Origin: a bacterium
GTDB lineage: Bacteria > ARS69
Assembly (NCBI GenBank): GCA_025774805.1
Contig: JALGZR010000082.1
Span: forward strand, 1 to 57,027
Reading direction: 5' to 3'
Length of the DNA: 57,027 bases
Under the pieces are notes generated by a model, which was not told the DNA's origin, made no database searches, and was given only the letters and a program-made list of their open reading frames with translations. How positions within the stretch are numbered: position 1 is the stretch's first letter; each line of letters opens with the position of its first letter. Below are positions 25,485 through 34,789 of this stretch, piece by piece. Both the position numbers and the translations under genes were made by a program.

Positions 25485-28245
25485 CTACTCCTGCCCTTCG
25501 ATCTCCGAGAACCAGTTCTGCACGACGACGAGCCCGCGCTCGATGTCCTTCTCCTGGCCCGGGGGCTGGATCGCGATGAGGAAGCGCTCTCCGTCCGGCG
25601 TGACGTCGTACGCGTCCGGCCATCCGAACGGCAGCACCCCGATTGCGTCGGGGCGTGTGAAGAGCACTTCGGGGGTTCCCAGACGAACGGCCGGTTCGAG
25701 CTCCACGGAGACCACCATCACGTCGTTCCCGTTCACGTAGTAGAGCTCCGTGCCGTCCGCCCTCCACCTCGGCCAGTACCCGCCGTCGACGGAGATCTGC
25801 CACTTCCCGGGCCCGGACGGAAACGGCTTGAGGTAGATCTCCGGATTGCCGGTATCGGTGGAGTGGTACGCCAGGTAACGGCCGTCAGGCGAGATCTGCG
25901 GATGCCAGCTGATGACACTCGTGTCGAGGAAGAGCTCCGGCTCGCCGACCGGAAGGCCGTCCTCCCCGAGACGGTAGTAGTACAGATCCCAGTCGTTGCC
26001 TTCCGCGTGGAGGCAATAGGCGAGGTATCTCTCGTCCGGCGAGAGACACGCCCACCCGCCGGGACCGATCTCGACCGGCTCGCCGGAGCCGTCGGCCAGC
26101 GTCATCCACAGCGTGACGTCGGGGAAGTCCTCGCTGCGCTGGTAGTAGAGACGGTCTCCGTCGCGGGTCCACCGCGGCCAGCCCTCGTTCCCGTCCGAGA
26201 ACGTGAGCCGGGTCTGCGTCTCGCGGATCACGTCGATCAGGTAGATGTCTCGGTCCTCGCCGCGGACCCGAAGCGCCAGCCGCTCGCCGTCGGGCGAGAG
26301 CACGAAGTAGGTGTCCTGGTCCTGCGCCACCCCGACCGTGCGCTCGATGCGCCCGGCCCGGTCGACCCAGGCGAGCTGGTTCGAGTCCGAGAAGTTTCCG
26401 AGCGCCAGCACCATCGTCCCGTTCCGGGAGATCGACGGGAGCGCCGCGTCGGGCACGACGAGAAAGGGATCCCCGGTGACATCGAGGCTCGAGAGCGAGA
26501 ACGGGACGGCCCAGATGCCGGGATTCGTCGGCGACCGGTAGAAGACGATGTGCCCGGACGGCGACCAGGACGGGAAGTTGATTCCCTCACCGTCCATGAA
26601 GACGAGGGTCTTGCGCTCGCCCCCCGCGAGGAGATCGATCTGATCGTAGGTTCCACTCTCGCGGTGGACGACGAGAAGGTATCCCTTTCCGTCCGGCAGC
26701 GCCGACACGTTGTGGAAATCCGTCTCCGTCTCCGGGTCGAGCGCGAGCAGCGTGTCCGGGTCTCCTCCCTGCGCCGACACGCTCCAGAGCTGGCCGCTTC
26801 CGTCCGTGAAGGCGATCCGGCCGTCCGCGGTCCACGCCCCTCCCGCGGCGGGGTTGAAGTCGTTCTCCAGCTCGCACAGGGTGTGCGGGCTGCCGCCCTG
26901 CGCGCGGATCTTGTACAGCTTCGCGTCGTCGCCGTACCCGATCCACTCGCCGTCCGGCGACCAGAAGGGGAGCGTGCCCCCCTCCGTGCCCGCGAGCTCC
27001 CGCGGCTCCAGCTCCGCGAGATCGCGGATCCAGAGGCGGTCCTCGCTCGCGTAGGCGATCCGACTTCCGTCCGGCGAGATCGCGACCGTGGTCCCGCCGA
27101 AGCCGAGGCTCGTGAGCAGGTCCGGAACCGGGATGCGGAACTTGACGAGCGGTAGCTCCGGCGCCGAGGCTCGTGAGCAGGTCCGGAACCGGGATGCGGA
27201 ACTTGACGAGCGGTAGCTCCGGCTCCGCCGGCTGCATCGACCTCTGCACGAAGAGCCCGATCGCCGCTCCGACCACCGCCGCGGCCGCCGCCACCCCGAG
27301 CAGCACGGAGCGTCTCGGGGTGGCCGGAGTCCCCGGAACGGCCGCCACGTCGTGCTCCTCCAGATCCCCGGCCGCCACCTCCTGCAGCGCGATGCGCGCG
27401 TCCCCGATGTCGCGCAGCCGCTGGTCCGGGGCGCGCTCCAGACAACGGCGGAGCAGCCGCCTCACTTTCCCCGGCGTCTCGGGCGGCAGCGAATCCCAGT
27501 CCGGGTCGAGCCGGAGCACCGCCGCGAGCGTGTCGGACACCGTGTCGCCCGTGAACAGCCGCCGGGCCGTCAGCATCTCGAACAGCACGACACCGAACGC
27601 CCAGATGTCCGCGCGCTTGTCGACCGCCTGCCCGCGCGCCTGCTCCGGGCTCATGTAACCGGCCGTCCCGAGAACCACATTCGCCTCGGTCATGGCGCCG
27701 GTGATGGCGGGGGAGATCGTCGGCGACATCGTGGGGGACTGCGTCATCCCCGAGTCTCGCGTGCCTCCCTCCATCGCCTTCGCCAGGCCGAAGTCGAGCA
27801 CCTTCACCTGCCCGTTCTCCGTGAGCTTCACGTTCTCCGGCTTCAGGTCGCGGTGGACGATTCCCTGCTCGTGCGCGACCTCCAGCGCGTGGGCGATCTG
27901 CGTCGCGATCCTCAACGCCTCGTCCATCGGAATGCGCCCGGACCTGATGCGGTCGGCGAGCGTCGGACCCTCGACGAGCTCCAGCACGAGGGCGTGTACC
28001 CCGGAGTCGCCGTCCTCCTCCAGTCCGAAGATCTGTCCGATGTGCGGGTGGTTGAGCGAGGCGAGGACCTGCGCCTCCCGCTGGAATCGCGCCATGCGCT
28101 CGGCGTTTTCGGCGAAGGTGGGGGGGAGGACCTTCAGCGCGACGCTCCGGCGGAGCTTCGTGTCGGCGGCCCGATAGACCTCACCCATGCCGCCCTGACC
28201 GAGCTTGTCCTGGATCTTGTAGTGGGAGAGCGTCTTTCCGACCAT
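25485..28245 (-). pseudogene. Ser/Thr protein kinase with TolB/WD40-like propeller, split by a 61-bp tandem duplication
   Basis: The kinase starts at ATG 28245 (MVGKTLSHYKIQDKLGQGG) after GAAGGA. The kinase domain has [50 protein letters not shown]; one membrane segment follows (LLGVAAAAAVVGAAIGLFV). The frame then fails at VPDLLTSLG because a 61-bp block (27163-27223) is repeated exactly at 27102-27162. Removing one copy leaves 2700 nt, a clean 899-residue frame that continues SLGFGGTTVAISPDGSRIAY into a propeller with repeats such as FPSWSPSGHIVFYRS and ending FSEIEGQE at 25485. As sequenced it makes a truncated kinase plus, at best, an internal start at 26780. The TPR kinase follows 12 nt later, so both were probably one operon. 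Confidence 0.85.
27102..27223. repeat. Perfect 61-bp tandem duplication
   Basis: Units 27102-27162 and 27163-27223 are identical over all 61 bases and begin GCCGAGGCTCGTGAGC. No divergence between copies means the event is very recent or an assembly artefact. 61 is not a multiple of three, so it shifts the kinase-propeller frame exactly at the membrane-to-propeller linker. Confidence 0.95.
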
Positions 28246-29229
28246 CCGGGGATCCTTCGGAAGGGGTCTCGACAGGGATTTCAAGATTCTCGGGAGTGGA
28301 ACCGCTCGGGAACGCCGAACGCCGGCGGGCGCGCCTCCGAGCGCACCGGACATCAGTCTACCCGGAGGGGGCGGCCGCTGCGAGCCTCGGTCCGGTCGTC
28401 CTTCCCGCCTGGCGGTCGAAAGTTACATGAAATGCTCGTACGGTGGACTTACGCGCCGTCGCCGGCGTCGAATCTCACGGTCTCCATGCAATGGGCGGGG
28501 GCCCTGAATTGAATGTCGAGTTTCCCATCAACCACTCACGAACTCGGGTCGCGTGTCGTGCCCCGTCACGACGAGACCGCTCCGAGCCCGGGCGGAGGGG
28601 GAGCCACCATCCGGTCGAACGGGCCGGATCGGTCGCTTGGCGTCCGAGGGGATCCTCTCCGGCATCGGGGGCGGGTGGGGACGGAATGTTCTCCCACGAG
28701 CTTGACATGGGACCGTTCGGTACGTATTTTGCTGCGATCAAGGACCAGAGCGTCGCCGGACATTCCCCGGGCGGTCGGATCGCCCGGCAGGATCCCCCGA
28801 AGCTCCCCCTTCTACTTACTCCGGACGACCACACGATCAACGCTTCCCACCCGCCAGCAGGCCTGCACCGCACCGTGGTCCGGAGGATTGCGACCGATCA
28901 CGGTCCCCGAGCGGGACCCGTGTGCGATCGTGCCGGCTTCGGTTCGATCCACGGCGTGGCGGGCTCCGGTGCCGGGCGTGGTCATACCTAGCCCGGTTCT
29001 CCATCGGCCCGCGAACTGCCGCCGGCAGGAGATCGACGAAGGAAGGAACGAACGAGACGAATCGTAAACCCGGTGGGCCGGAATCGGTCTCCGGACAAAG
29101 CACCCTGGGTATGGGTGCGAACCCCGCGTGGGGGGTGTCCCGCGCAAACGAGTAGTCGGGTCAGTTACGGATGATGCAACACAAGCGCAGCACCGCACTC
29201 CGACGATTCGAAACAGAAGGAGTACGGTA
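28246..29229. other. Long non-coding interval with a strong promoter and the cspA leader
   Basis: Nearly 1 kb without a convincing gene. It holds the upstream region of the minus-strand kinase (28246-28450), a near-consensus plus-strand promoter at 28702-28730, and about 490 nt between it and cspA. A hairpin CCGGGCG/CGCCCGG at 28767-28787 lies 30 nt past the expected start site. I looked for tmRNA, RNase P, SRP and tRNA signatures and saw none. Confidence 0.5.
28702..28730 (+). promoter_or_regulatory. Near-consensus sigma-70-type promoter
   Basis: TTGACA (28702-28707), a 17-nt spacer, TATTTT (28725-28730). Expected start near 28737. The first recognised gene downstream is cspA at 29230, implying a ~490-nt leader, or an independent small RNA. 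Confidence 0.65.
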
Positions 29230-29439
29230 ATGCGTACGACCGGAACCGTGAAATGGTTCAACGATGACAAGGGCTTCGGATTCATCACGCGCGACGACGG
29301 GGAGAAGGACGTCTTCTGCCACCACTCCGCGATCCAGGCCGAAGGCTTCAAGACTCTCGCCGAGGGTGCCAAGGTCGAATTCGACGTGGTCGATGGCCAG
29401 AAGGGCCCCGCGGCGGAAAACGTGGTCGCCATCGTCTGA
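29230..29439 (+). CDS. Cold-shock domain protein (CspA family)
   Basis: 69 residues from ATG 29230, seven bases after AAGGAG. Complete cold-shock fold with RNP1 KGFGFIT and RNP2 DVFCHHSAI, preceded by TVKWFND. Binds single-stranded RNA/DNA and acts as an RNA chaperone in the cytoplasm. The long upstream leader is typical of temperature-regulated csp mRNAs. An upstream in-frame start at 29128 lacks family support. Followed by a strong hairpin. Confidence 0.95.
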   Translation: MRTTGTVKWFNDDKGFGFITRDDGEKDVFCHHSAIQAEGFKTLAEGAKVEFDVVDGQKGPAAENVVAIV

Positions 29440-29460
29440 GGCGGATGGTGATTGCCTGAG

Positions 29461-29511
29461 GTCCGATCGATCCCCGCCGGTGAGAGCCGGCGGGGGCTCG
29501 GTCGATCGGAC
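29461..29511 (+). terminator. Long hairpin after cspA (T-poor terminator)
   Basis: GTCCGATCGA (29461-29470) pairs with TCGATCGGAC (29502-29511), and CCCCGCCGG (29472-29480) with CCGGCGGGG (29487-29495) around TGAGAG. It begins 22 nt after the cspA stop. No T-run follows, so termination would need Rho or the hairpin may protect the mRNA 3' end. Confidence 0.6.
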
Positions 29512-29599
29512 CCGGGGGTGAGGGCAGGCCCGCCGGAAGGTGGAAACGCGCAGACGGCGTGTTCTCGGAATCGGGTGGCTCGAAAAAAGGACGTGTGTC

Positions 29600-29710
29600 G
29601 TGGGAGACAAAGGCAAGAAGGACAAGGACAAAGCCCAGAAGCAGAAGAAGAAGAAACGGCAGGACGCCGATCGCAAGAAGAAGGACAGGCAGCCGACGCC
29701 GAACAGGTAG
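29600..29710 (+). CDS. Lys-rich 36-residue microprotein (MGDKGKKDKDK type)
   Basis: GTG 29600 follows AAAAGGA by eight bases and opens 36 codons to TAG 29708-29710. About half the residues are Lys or Arg (MGDKGKKDKDKAQKQKKKKR...). Similar very basic short proteins starting MGDKxKKDK are widespread and uncharacterised; the charge suggests nucleic-acid binding. The codon bias for AAG and the site support translation, but low complexity makes this tentative. Encoded just past the cspA hairpin. Confidence 0.5.
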   Translation: MGDKGKKDKDKAQKQKKKKRQDADRKKKDRQPTPNR

Positions 29711-29835
29711 CCGGGCGACGCTGCTCCCCGGCCGCATCCCCTCCGGAGCACCCGGACCCGAGTCGGTAATGCGAGGAGGCGGTCATGGAGCCCGTGGACA
29801 CGGGCAGCCCCGGCCGCCGATGTCAGGAGCTCTCC

Positions 29836-30918
29836 ATGAGAACCCCGAGCCGGTCCGTCATCGTCGGAACCGGGAGCCACTTGCCGGCGAGAAGCATCCC
29901 CAACTCCGACTTCCTCGAGCACGAGTTCTACGGTCCGGACGGGACCCCGATCGATCGACCTGCCGCGGAGATCATCGAGAAGTTCGAGAAGATCACCGGC
30001 ATCACGGAGCGGCGGTGGGTCTCGGACGACCTCGTCACGTCCGACATCGCCGCCATCGCCGCGAACGATGCCCTCGAGTCGTCCGGCGTCGATCCCGAGA
30101 GTCTGGACTACGTGATCGTCGCCCACAACTTCGGTGACGTTCATGCCGAAAACCGAAGGTCCGACCTCGTTCCGAGTCTCGCGGCCCGCGTCAAGTCGAT
30201 CCTGAGGATCGCGAATCCACGAGCCGTCTGCTACGACATCCCCTTCGGATGTCCGGGTTGGCTGCAGGGTCTGATTCAAGCGGATTGCTTCCTGACGGCG
30301 GGGCAGGGAAAGAGGGCGCTCGTGATCGGGGCGGAGACCCTCTCCCGTGTCTCGGATCCCCACGATCGTGACAGCATGATCTACGCGGACGGTGCCGGAG
30401 CGGTCGTTCTCGAGTCCATTCCGACCGATGATCCCGTGGGCATCCTCTGTCACGCGGCCCGCTCCGATACCATAGAGCACGCACATCTGCTGAGAATGGG
30501 TCGGTCCTACAATCCCGATTACGGGGACGGCGGACTGTTCCTGAAGATGCGGGGTCACAAGCTCTACGAGTACGCGCTGCGCACTCTGCCCCAGGTCATC
30601 GAGGATGCCCTCGGGAAGGCGGGTGTGGTCCTCGGAGATGTCAAGAAAGTGCTGCTGCACCAGGCCAACGCGAAGATGGACGATGCGATCGTCCGCCGGC
30701 TCTGCAAGCGCTGCGGCGTCGAGACCATCGCATCCGAGATCGTTCCCATGACGGTGTCCTGGCTGGGGAACAGCTCGGTGGCCACGCTCCCGACACTCCT
30801 CGATCTCCTGCAGAAGGGAAGGCTGCCGGGTCAGGCGCTGACCGGCGGTGATCTCGCCGTGTTCGCCTCCGTCGGGGCGGGGATGAACGCGAACGCGATG
30901 ACGTACCGGGTTCCCTGA
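29836..30918 (+). CDS. 3-oxoacyl-ACP synthase III (FabH-like thiolase-fold enzyme)
   Basis: 360 residues from ATG 29836, six bases after AGGAG (an earlier start at 29785 adds a poor N-terminus). Catalytic triad of the KAS III family is present: Cys139 in DIPFGCPGWLQ, His275 in LLHQANAK, Asn312 in WLGNSSVATLP, and the glycine-rich end FASVGAGMNANA. Also ITERRWVSDD and ADGAGAVVLE. FabH starts fatty-acid synthesis from acetyl-CoA and malonyl-ACP; relatives make hydrocarbons or secondary metabolites. No fab genes are adjacent, and an acidic insert after the N-terminus (EFYGPDGTPIDRP) differs from standard FabH, so a specialised role is possible. Confidence 0.87.
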   Translation: MRTPSRSVIVGTGSHLPARSIPNSDFLEHEFYGPDGTPIDRPAAEIIEKFEKITGITERRWVSDDLVTSDIAAIAANDALESSGVDPESLDYVIVAHNFGDVHAENRRSDLVPSLAARVKSILRIANPRAVCYDIPFGCPGWLQGLIQADCFLTAGQGKRALVIGAETLSRVSDPHDRDSMIYADGAGAVVLESIPTDDPVGILCHAARSDTIEHAHLLRMGRSYNPDYGDGGLFLKMRGHKLYEYALRTLPQVIEDALGKAGVVLGDVKKVLLHQANAKMDDAIVRRLCKRCGVETIASEIVPMTVSWLGNSSVATLPTLLDLLQKGRLPGQALTGGDLAVFASVGAGMNANAMTYRVP

Positions 30919-31078
30919 TCGAACAGGCCGCTCCGCGGCGTCGGCGGGCGGAGCGGACGGCGCGGAGCGCGAACAGGGGATCACGTCACGGAAAAGAGAG
31001 GAACCGGAGTCCCCGCGATGGTACGTGTCGCAGGTGGGCCCGTCTCCCCACAGACTCCGGTGGCGGGTTCCCTCAGCT

Positions 31079-31696
31079 CTACCGCGCCCCCTTTCGCACC
31101 GACCGGCCCCTTTCCGTCCAGCGATAGACGCCGTCCCGACGCTCCATGTACCGGCCCATGATGAACTCCCGCCGGATGGTACAGAAGTCGGGGTGGATCT
31201 TCTTGATCAGCTGGTTGAGCCTCGCCTCCTTGAACGAGCTCCGGACGGGCAGACGGCGGAGAATCTCCTCGAAGACGATCTCCTTCTTCCGTCTCTGGGC
31301 CGGGATCGACTTGAGCGTCGGTCCGTCGAAAAAGTTGTTCAAGACCCGTCGTTTCTCCCGATCGACATCGGGTCCGGCTGCAAACTGCTGCACCTTCTCC
31401 TTCTTGAGAAAGGGGAGGATCGCTCCGCGCAGCTTCCGGTAGTCGAGTCTGACGTAGGTGTAGGGCGGACGCCGCTCCTCGGTCAGCAGGCCGAGCCTCC
31501 GGAGCGTCTGCAGGTGGTGAGTGACCGTCCCGGGGGCCAGATTGAGGGTCTCCGCGAGCTCCTGCCCGCAACGCTCCTCTTCGACCAGAAGACCCATGAT
31601 TCGGAGCCGGATCGGGTCGGCGAGAGCCTTGAACAGGTCGACCACGTATTCGACGTCCGGAGCCTCCGATGGAGTCCCGTGCTTGGATCGAGCCAT
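31079..31696 (-). CDS. ArsR-type regulator fused to DUF2087
   Basis: 205 residues from ATG 31696 (MARSKHGTPSEAPDVEYVV). A much longer open frame upstream is antisense to the peptidase gene and is ignored. N-terminal winged helix: LFKALADPIRLRIMGLL, CGQELAETLNLAPGTVTHHL, RRPPYTYVRLDYRKL. The C-terminal ~70 residues match DUF2087: KEIVFEEILRRLPVRSSF, EARLNQLIKKIHPDFCTIRREFI, YMERRDGVYRWT. DUF2087 occurs at the C-terminus of transcription regulators; its ligand is unknown. Divergent from the prolyl oligopeptidase gene and sharing an AT-rich control region with it. Confidence 0.88.
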   Translation of the reverse strand: MARSKHGTPSEAPDVEYVVDLFKALADPIRLRIMGLLVEEERCGQELAETLNLAPGTVTHHLQTLRRLGLLTEERRPPYTYVRLDYRKLRGAILPFLKKEKVQQFAAGPDVDREKRRVLNNFFDGPTLKSIPAQRRKKEIVFEEILRRLPVRSSFKEARLNQLIKKIHPDFCTIRREFIMGRYMERRDGVYRWTERGRSVRKGAR

Positions 31697-31754
31697 CTCG
31701 TATTCCTCGGTGCGGGGGAGCCGATCCCTCGGCCGATGTTCCCATGGTATCGAA

Positions 31755-31783
31755 TTGACGATCACTGGTTCAATAAATATCAA
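31755..31783 (+). promoter_or_regulatory. Putative promoter in the divergent ArsR/peptidase control region
   Basis: TTGACG (31755-31760), 17 nt, TATCAA (31778-31783) on the plus strand, in a notably AT-rich island. The same island offers minus-strand elements (TTGAAC and GATACC 16 nt apart), so divergent promoters probably overlap, letting the ArsR-DUF2087 protein control both directions. Confidence 0.45.
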
Positions 31784-31975
31784 ATCGACCGTCGGTGAAT
31801 CAAGGACGAAGGGGGCGTGGGGATCCGCCGGCCGGGGGGGGCGGGAGCTCCGTCGATGCCTCGATGGCCGGCCGGAGGACGCGGGCGGAGGCATGGAGGA
31901 ACCCGTCCTCCCCCTGATCGTGTAGGATGACCCCTTCGTGGTCCCCCCCGATCCACCCCGCAGGAGTCCCGACCC

Positions 31976-34150
31976 ATGCCGTGTCCCGCCGCCGTCCGGC
32001 CCGCCTACGTCGGGCCCTCCGCCGTCACCTTCCTCCTTCTCCTCGCCGCGCCGGCCGCTCCCGCGCCGGCCGTTCCCGGTCTCGCCGGTCCGCCCCTGGC
32101 CGAGAAGCGACCCGTCGTCGACGAGTACTGGGGAACCGAAATCACCGACGACTACCGCTGGCTGGAGACCCTCGACGATCCGGAGGTGCTCGGGTGGGCC
32201 GAGGAGCAGCACGCCCGCACCCGCGCCGCGCTCGATGCGTGGCCGCATCGCGAGGCGCTGGCCGCGCGCATCCAGGAGCTCGTGCGTCACGAGACGTCGT
32301 GGTACTGGAACCTCGCCGAGCGGGGCGACCGCCTCTTCGCGATGAAGGAGCAACCGCCGAAGCAGCAGCCGTTTCTCGTGCTGCTCTCGTCGTTCCGCCC
32401 CGCGATCGAGGAGAGGACGATCGTCGACCCGAACGTCCTCGATCCGGACGGGGGAACCTCGATCGACTTCTACGAGCCGTCGCCGGATGGCCGGTACGTG
32501 GCGGTCTCTCTGTCCGAGGACGGCACCGAGGACGGCACGCTCTTCCTCTGGAACGTGGTGACGGGAGAGAAGCTGGACGACAGCATCCCCCGCGTGAACG
32601 GGGGAACCGCCGGCGGCAGCGTGGCGTGGACCGCCGCGAGCGACGGTTTTTTCTACTCCCGCTATCCGTACCCCGGCGAGCGACCGGCCGAGGATCTGCC
32701 TTTCTATCAGCAGATTTGGTTCCATCGTCTGGGCGATCCGCTCTCGGCCGATCGCTACGCGCTCGGTGAGACCTTTCCGCGCATCGCCGAGATCGAAATG
32801 GAGACGTCGGACGACGGCCGGTGGATCGTGGCCGAGGTGAGCAACGGCGACGGGGGCGAGTACGAGTACTGGCTGCACGGGCCGGAGGGGAGGTGGCGCA
32901 AGTTCGCCGCCTTCGAGGACTGGGTCCAGTCGGCGCATTTCGGCGCCGATGGCGAGCTCTATCTCCTGTCCCGCAAGGACGCCCCGATGAGGAAGATCCT
33001 GCGGGTCTCCCCGGAGAGTCCCGATCTCGCCGAGGCCGAGGTGGTCGTGCCCGAGTCGGACGGCGTGATCCAGTCGTTCGCGGCGGGCACGTCGCGCCTC
33101 TGGGTGCAGGAGATCTTGGGTGGGCCGAGCCGCCTGCGGGTCGTGCCGTTCGGCGACTCGCCGAGGCGCACCGTGAACACCGGGGAGGTGAGTCGCATCG
33201 GCTGGCTGACGCGACTCGTAGGCGATCGTCTGCTCTACCGGCGCGAGACCTTCACCACGCCCCCGGCCTGGTACGAGCTCGGCCCCGACGATGACACCCC
33301 GTGGAGCACGGCGCTCGTCACGACCTCGGCGGCGGACTATGCGGGCTGCGTCGCCGAGCGGATCTCCGCGACCGCGGACGACGGCACGAAGATCCCGATC
33401 AACCTCATCATGCGGGGCGACACGCCCCGCGACGGCACGGCTCCCTGCCTCCTCTACGCCTACGGCAGCTACGGGTCCAGCCAGACGCCGCGGTTCCGTG
33501 CCCACCGGCTGGCGTGGATCGAGCAGGGTGGCATCTTCGCGGTGGCCAACATCCGGGGCGGAGGAGAGTACGGCGACGACTGGCACCGCGCCGCCAACCT
33601 CGGGCGGAAGAAGACGTCGATGGACGATCTCGGCGCGTGCGCCCGCCACCTCGCGGAGGCCGGCTGGACGGCCGTCGACCGGCTGGCCATCCAGGGCGGC
33701 AGCGCCGGCGGGCTCCTCGTCTACGGAACGGCCGCCCACTACCCCGATCGCATGACCGCCGTCATCTCGAACGTGGGCGTCGCCGACGTCCTCCGCTCCG
33801 AGACGGCGCCGAACGGCGAGTTCAACATCACGGAGTTCGGCACGGTGCACAACGAGCACCAGTTCCCGGGGATGCTCGCCGCCTCGCCCTACCACCAGGT
33901 TCGCGACGGCGTGACGTATCCGGCGGTGCTCTCGACCACCGGTATGAACGATCCCCGGGTGCCCGCGTGGCACCCCTTCAAGATGACCGCCCGGTTCCAG
34001 GCGACCGGAAGTCCGAACCGGATCCTCCTTCGCGTCAGCTTCGACACGGGTCACGGCGGCGGCACGTCGCTCTCCGCCTGGGAGGCGAGACTCGTCGACG
34101 AGTACACGTTCCTCTTCGACCAGCTGGGGATCCGATACCGGGAGAACTGA
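31976..34150 (+). CDS. Secreted prolyl oligopeptidase (S9A)
   Basis: 724 residues, ATG 31976, eight bases after AGGAG. Signal peptide ~10-35 (AVTFLLLLAAPAAPAPA). Seven-bladed propeller in the middle, then an alpha/beta-hydrolase domain with Ser576 in IQGGSAGGLLVYG, Asp659 in GMNDPRVPAW and His693 in DTGHGGGTS, spacing as in prolyl endopeptidases. N-terminal YRWLETLDDPEVLGWAEEQ is diagnostic. Cleaves short peptides after proline, here in the periplasm or outside. Likely scavenges peptides, perhaps those released by M36-type proteases. Confidence 0.95.
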   Translation: MPCPAAVRPAYVGPSAVTFLLLLAAPAAPAPAVPGLAGPPLAEKRPVVDEYWGTEITDDYRWLETLDDPEVLGWAEEQHARTRAALDAWPHREALAARIQELVRHETSWYWNLAERGDRLFAMKEQPPKQQPFLVLLSSFRPAIEERTIVDPNVLDPDGGTSIDFYEPSPDGRYVAVSLSEDGTEDGTLFLWNVVTGEKLDDSIPRVNGGTAGGSVAWTAASDGFFYSRYPYPGERPAEDLPFYQQIWFHRLGDPLSADRYALGETFPRIAEIEMETSDDGRWIVAEVSNGDGGEYEYWLHGPEGRWRKFAAFEDWVQSAHFGADGELYLLSRKDAPMRKILRVSPESPDLAEAEVVVPESDGVIQSFAAGTSRLWVQEILGGPSRLRVVPFGDSPRRTVNTGEVSRIGWLTRLVGDRLLYRRETFTTPPAWYELGPDDDTPWSTALVTTSAADYAGCVAERISATADDGTKIPINLIMRGDTPRDGTAPCLLYAYGSYGSSQTPRFRAHRLAWIEQGGIFAVANIRGGGEYGDDWHRAANLGRKKTSMDDLGACARHLAEAGWTAVDRLAIQGGSAGGLLVYGTAAHYPDRMTAVISNVGVADVLRSETAPNGEFNITEFGTVHNEHQFPGMLAASPYHQVRDGVTYPAVLSTTGMNDPRVPAWHPFKMTARFQATGSPNRILLRVSFDTGHGGGTSLSAWEARLVDEYTFLFDQLGIRYREN

Positions 34151-34275
34151 GCGGCGCGGCCCCCGGCGTCCCGCGGAACGAGGACGCCGGCGAAAAGTCG
34201 GTCGCGCCCCGATCCGGAGGCTCCCGGCGGCCCGGAGAGGGCGGACGGAACGAAACGAGCCGACCGGGGCCGACG

Positions 34276-34479
34276 TCAGTCCGCGAGCCCGATCTTCCGC
34301 AGGAGCGTCTCCCAGCGCGGATCGCCGTGCAGGCTTCGGAGGAACAGTTCGGACTTCATCAGGGCCGTTCCCGCGTCTCGCTGGTCATAGCTTCGTGTCA
34401 GCCACTCGAACGCCGCGTCCACCTCTCCGCGAACATGAGTAGATGCCTCGGTAATCGTGATCTCCTCGGGCCCGTTCAC
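34276..34479 (-). pseudogene. Remnant resembling the C-terminal tail of a TPR kinase/cyclase
   Basis: 67 codons. The last ~50 residues (GEVDAAFEWLTRSYDQRDAG, LFLRSLHGDPRWETLLRKIG) closely resemble the standard C-terminal TPR tail found on many bacterial Ser/Thr kinases and adenylate-cyclase-like proteins. Nothing upstream on this strand encodes the remainder. I infer the last piece of a deleted gene; an independent small protein is less likely. Confidence 0.5.
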
Positions 34480-34576
34480 CGCCGCCGTGCGGACCGAGGT
34501 GCTCGGCGATTCTGGGCGATTCTGGGCGATACCGATGGGTCACTCGACCGCGAGCGACTCTCCGCCGCTCTGGCCG

Positions 34577-34619
34577 GCATCTCTCACGCGCCTCTGCTGC
34601 GGCAGCGGCTCGCCGCGCC
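34577..34619. repeat. 43-nt dispersed repeat, copy B
   Basis: Matches copy A at 13118-13160 in 39 of 43 bases, with an exact 14-base end CGGCTCGCCGCGCC. Lies in non-coding DNA between the kinase-tail remnant and the cytochrome gene. Confidence 0.5.
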
Positions 34620-34789
34620 CGCCGCCGGGCGGGCTCCGGTGGACCCTTTCAACCGCGAGCCCCCGCGCGAGCCGTGCCCCGTTCTTCATGCGACGACGAG
34701 GCGACGACGAGAAACAGAGCCGATAGTTCTGTAGAATGGGAGATGCTTCTCTCCGAATCCCGACCCCCGACACCACACCCGGAGGAATC

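Larger units (their letters stand above)
34151..34789. other. Degraded interval with a kinase/TPR tail remnant and a dispersed repeat
   Basis: About 640 bp. It holds a 67-codon minus-strand remnant (34276-34479), a short direct repeat GATTCTGGGC at 34509-34530, and copy B of the 43-nt repeat. The cytochrome gene's GGAGGA lies at the right end. Confidence 0.5.

Noticed and set aside
22810-25740. A 976-codon plus-strand open frame
   Set aside because: It is antisense to the TPR kinase; high GC keeps the opposite frame open, and it has no domain or ribosome site.
28737-29229. tmRNA, RNase P RNA, SRP RNA or 6S RNA behind the strong promoter
   Set aside because: I compared the sequence with the conserved cores of these RNAs by eye and saw none; GGTCCGGAGGATTGC resembles the SRP loop only in part.
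31697-34054. Long minus-strand open frame extending the ArsR-DUF2087 gene upstream
   Set aside because: It is antisense to the prolyl oligopeptidase; the regulator's own ATG at 31696 gives the normal family length.
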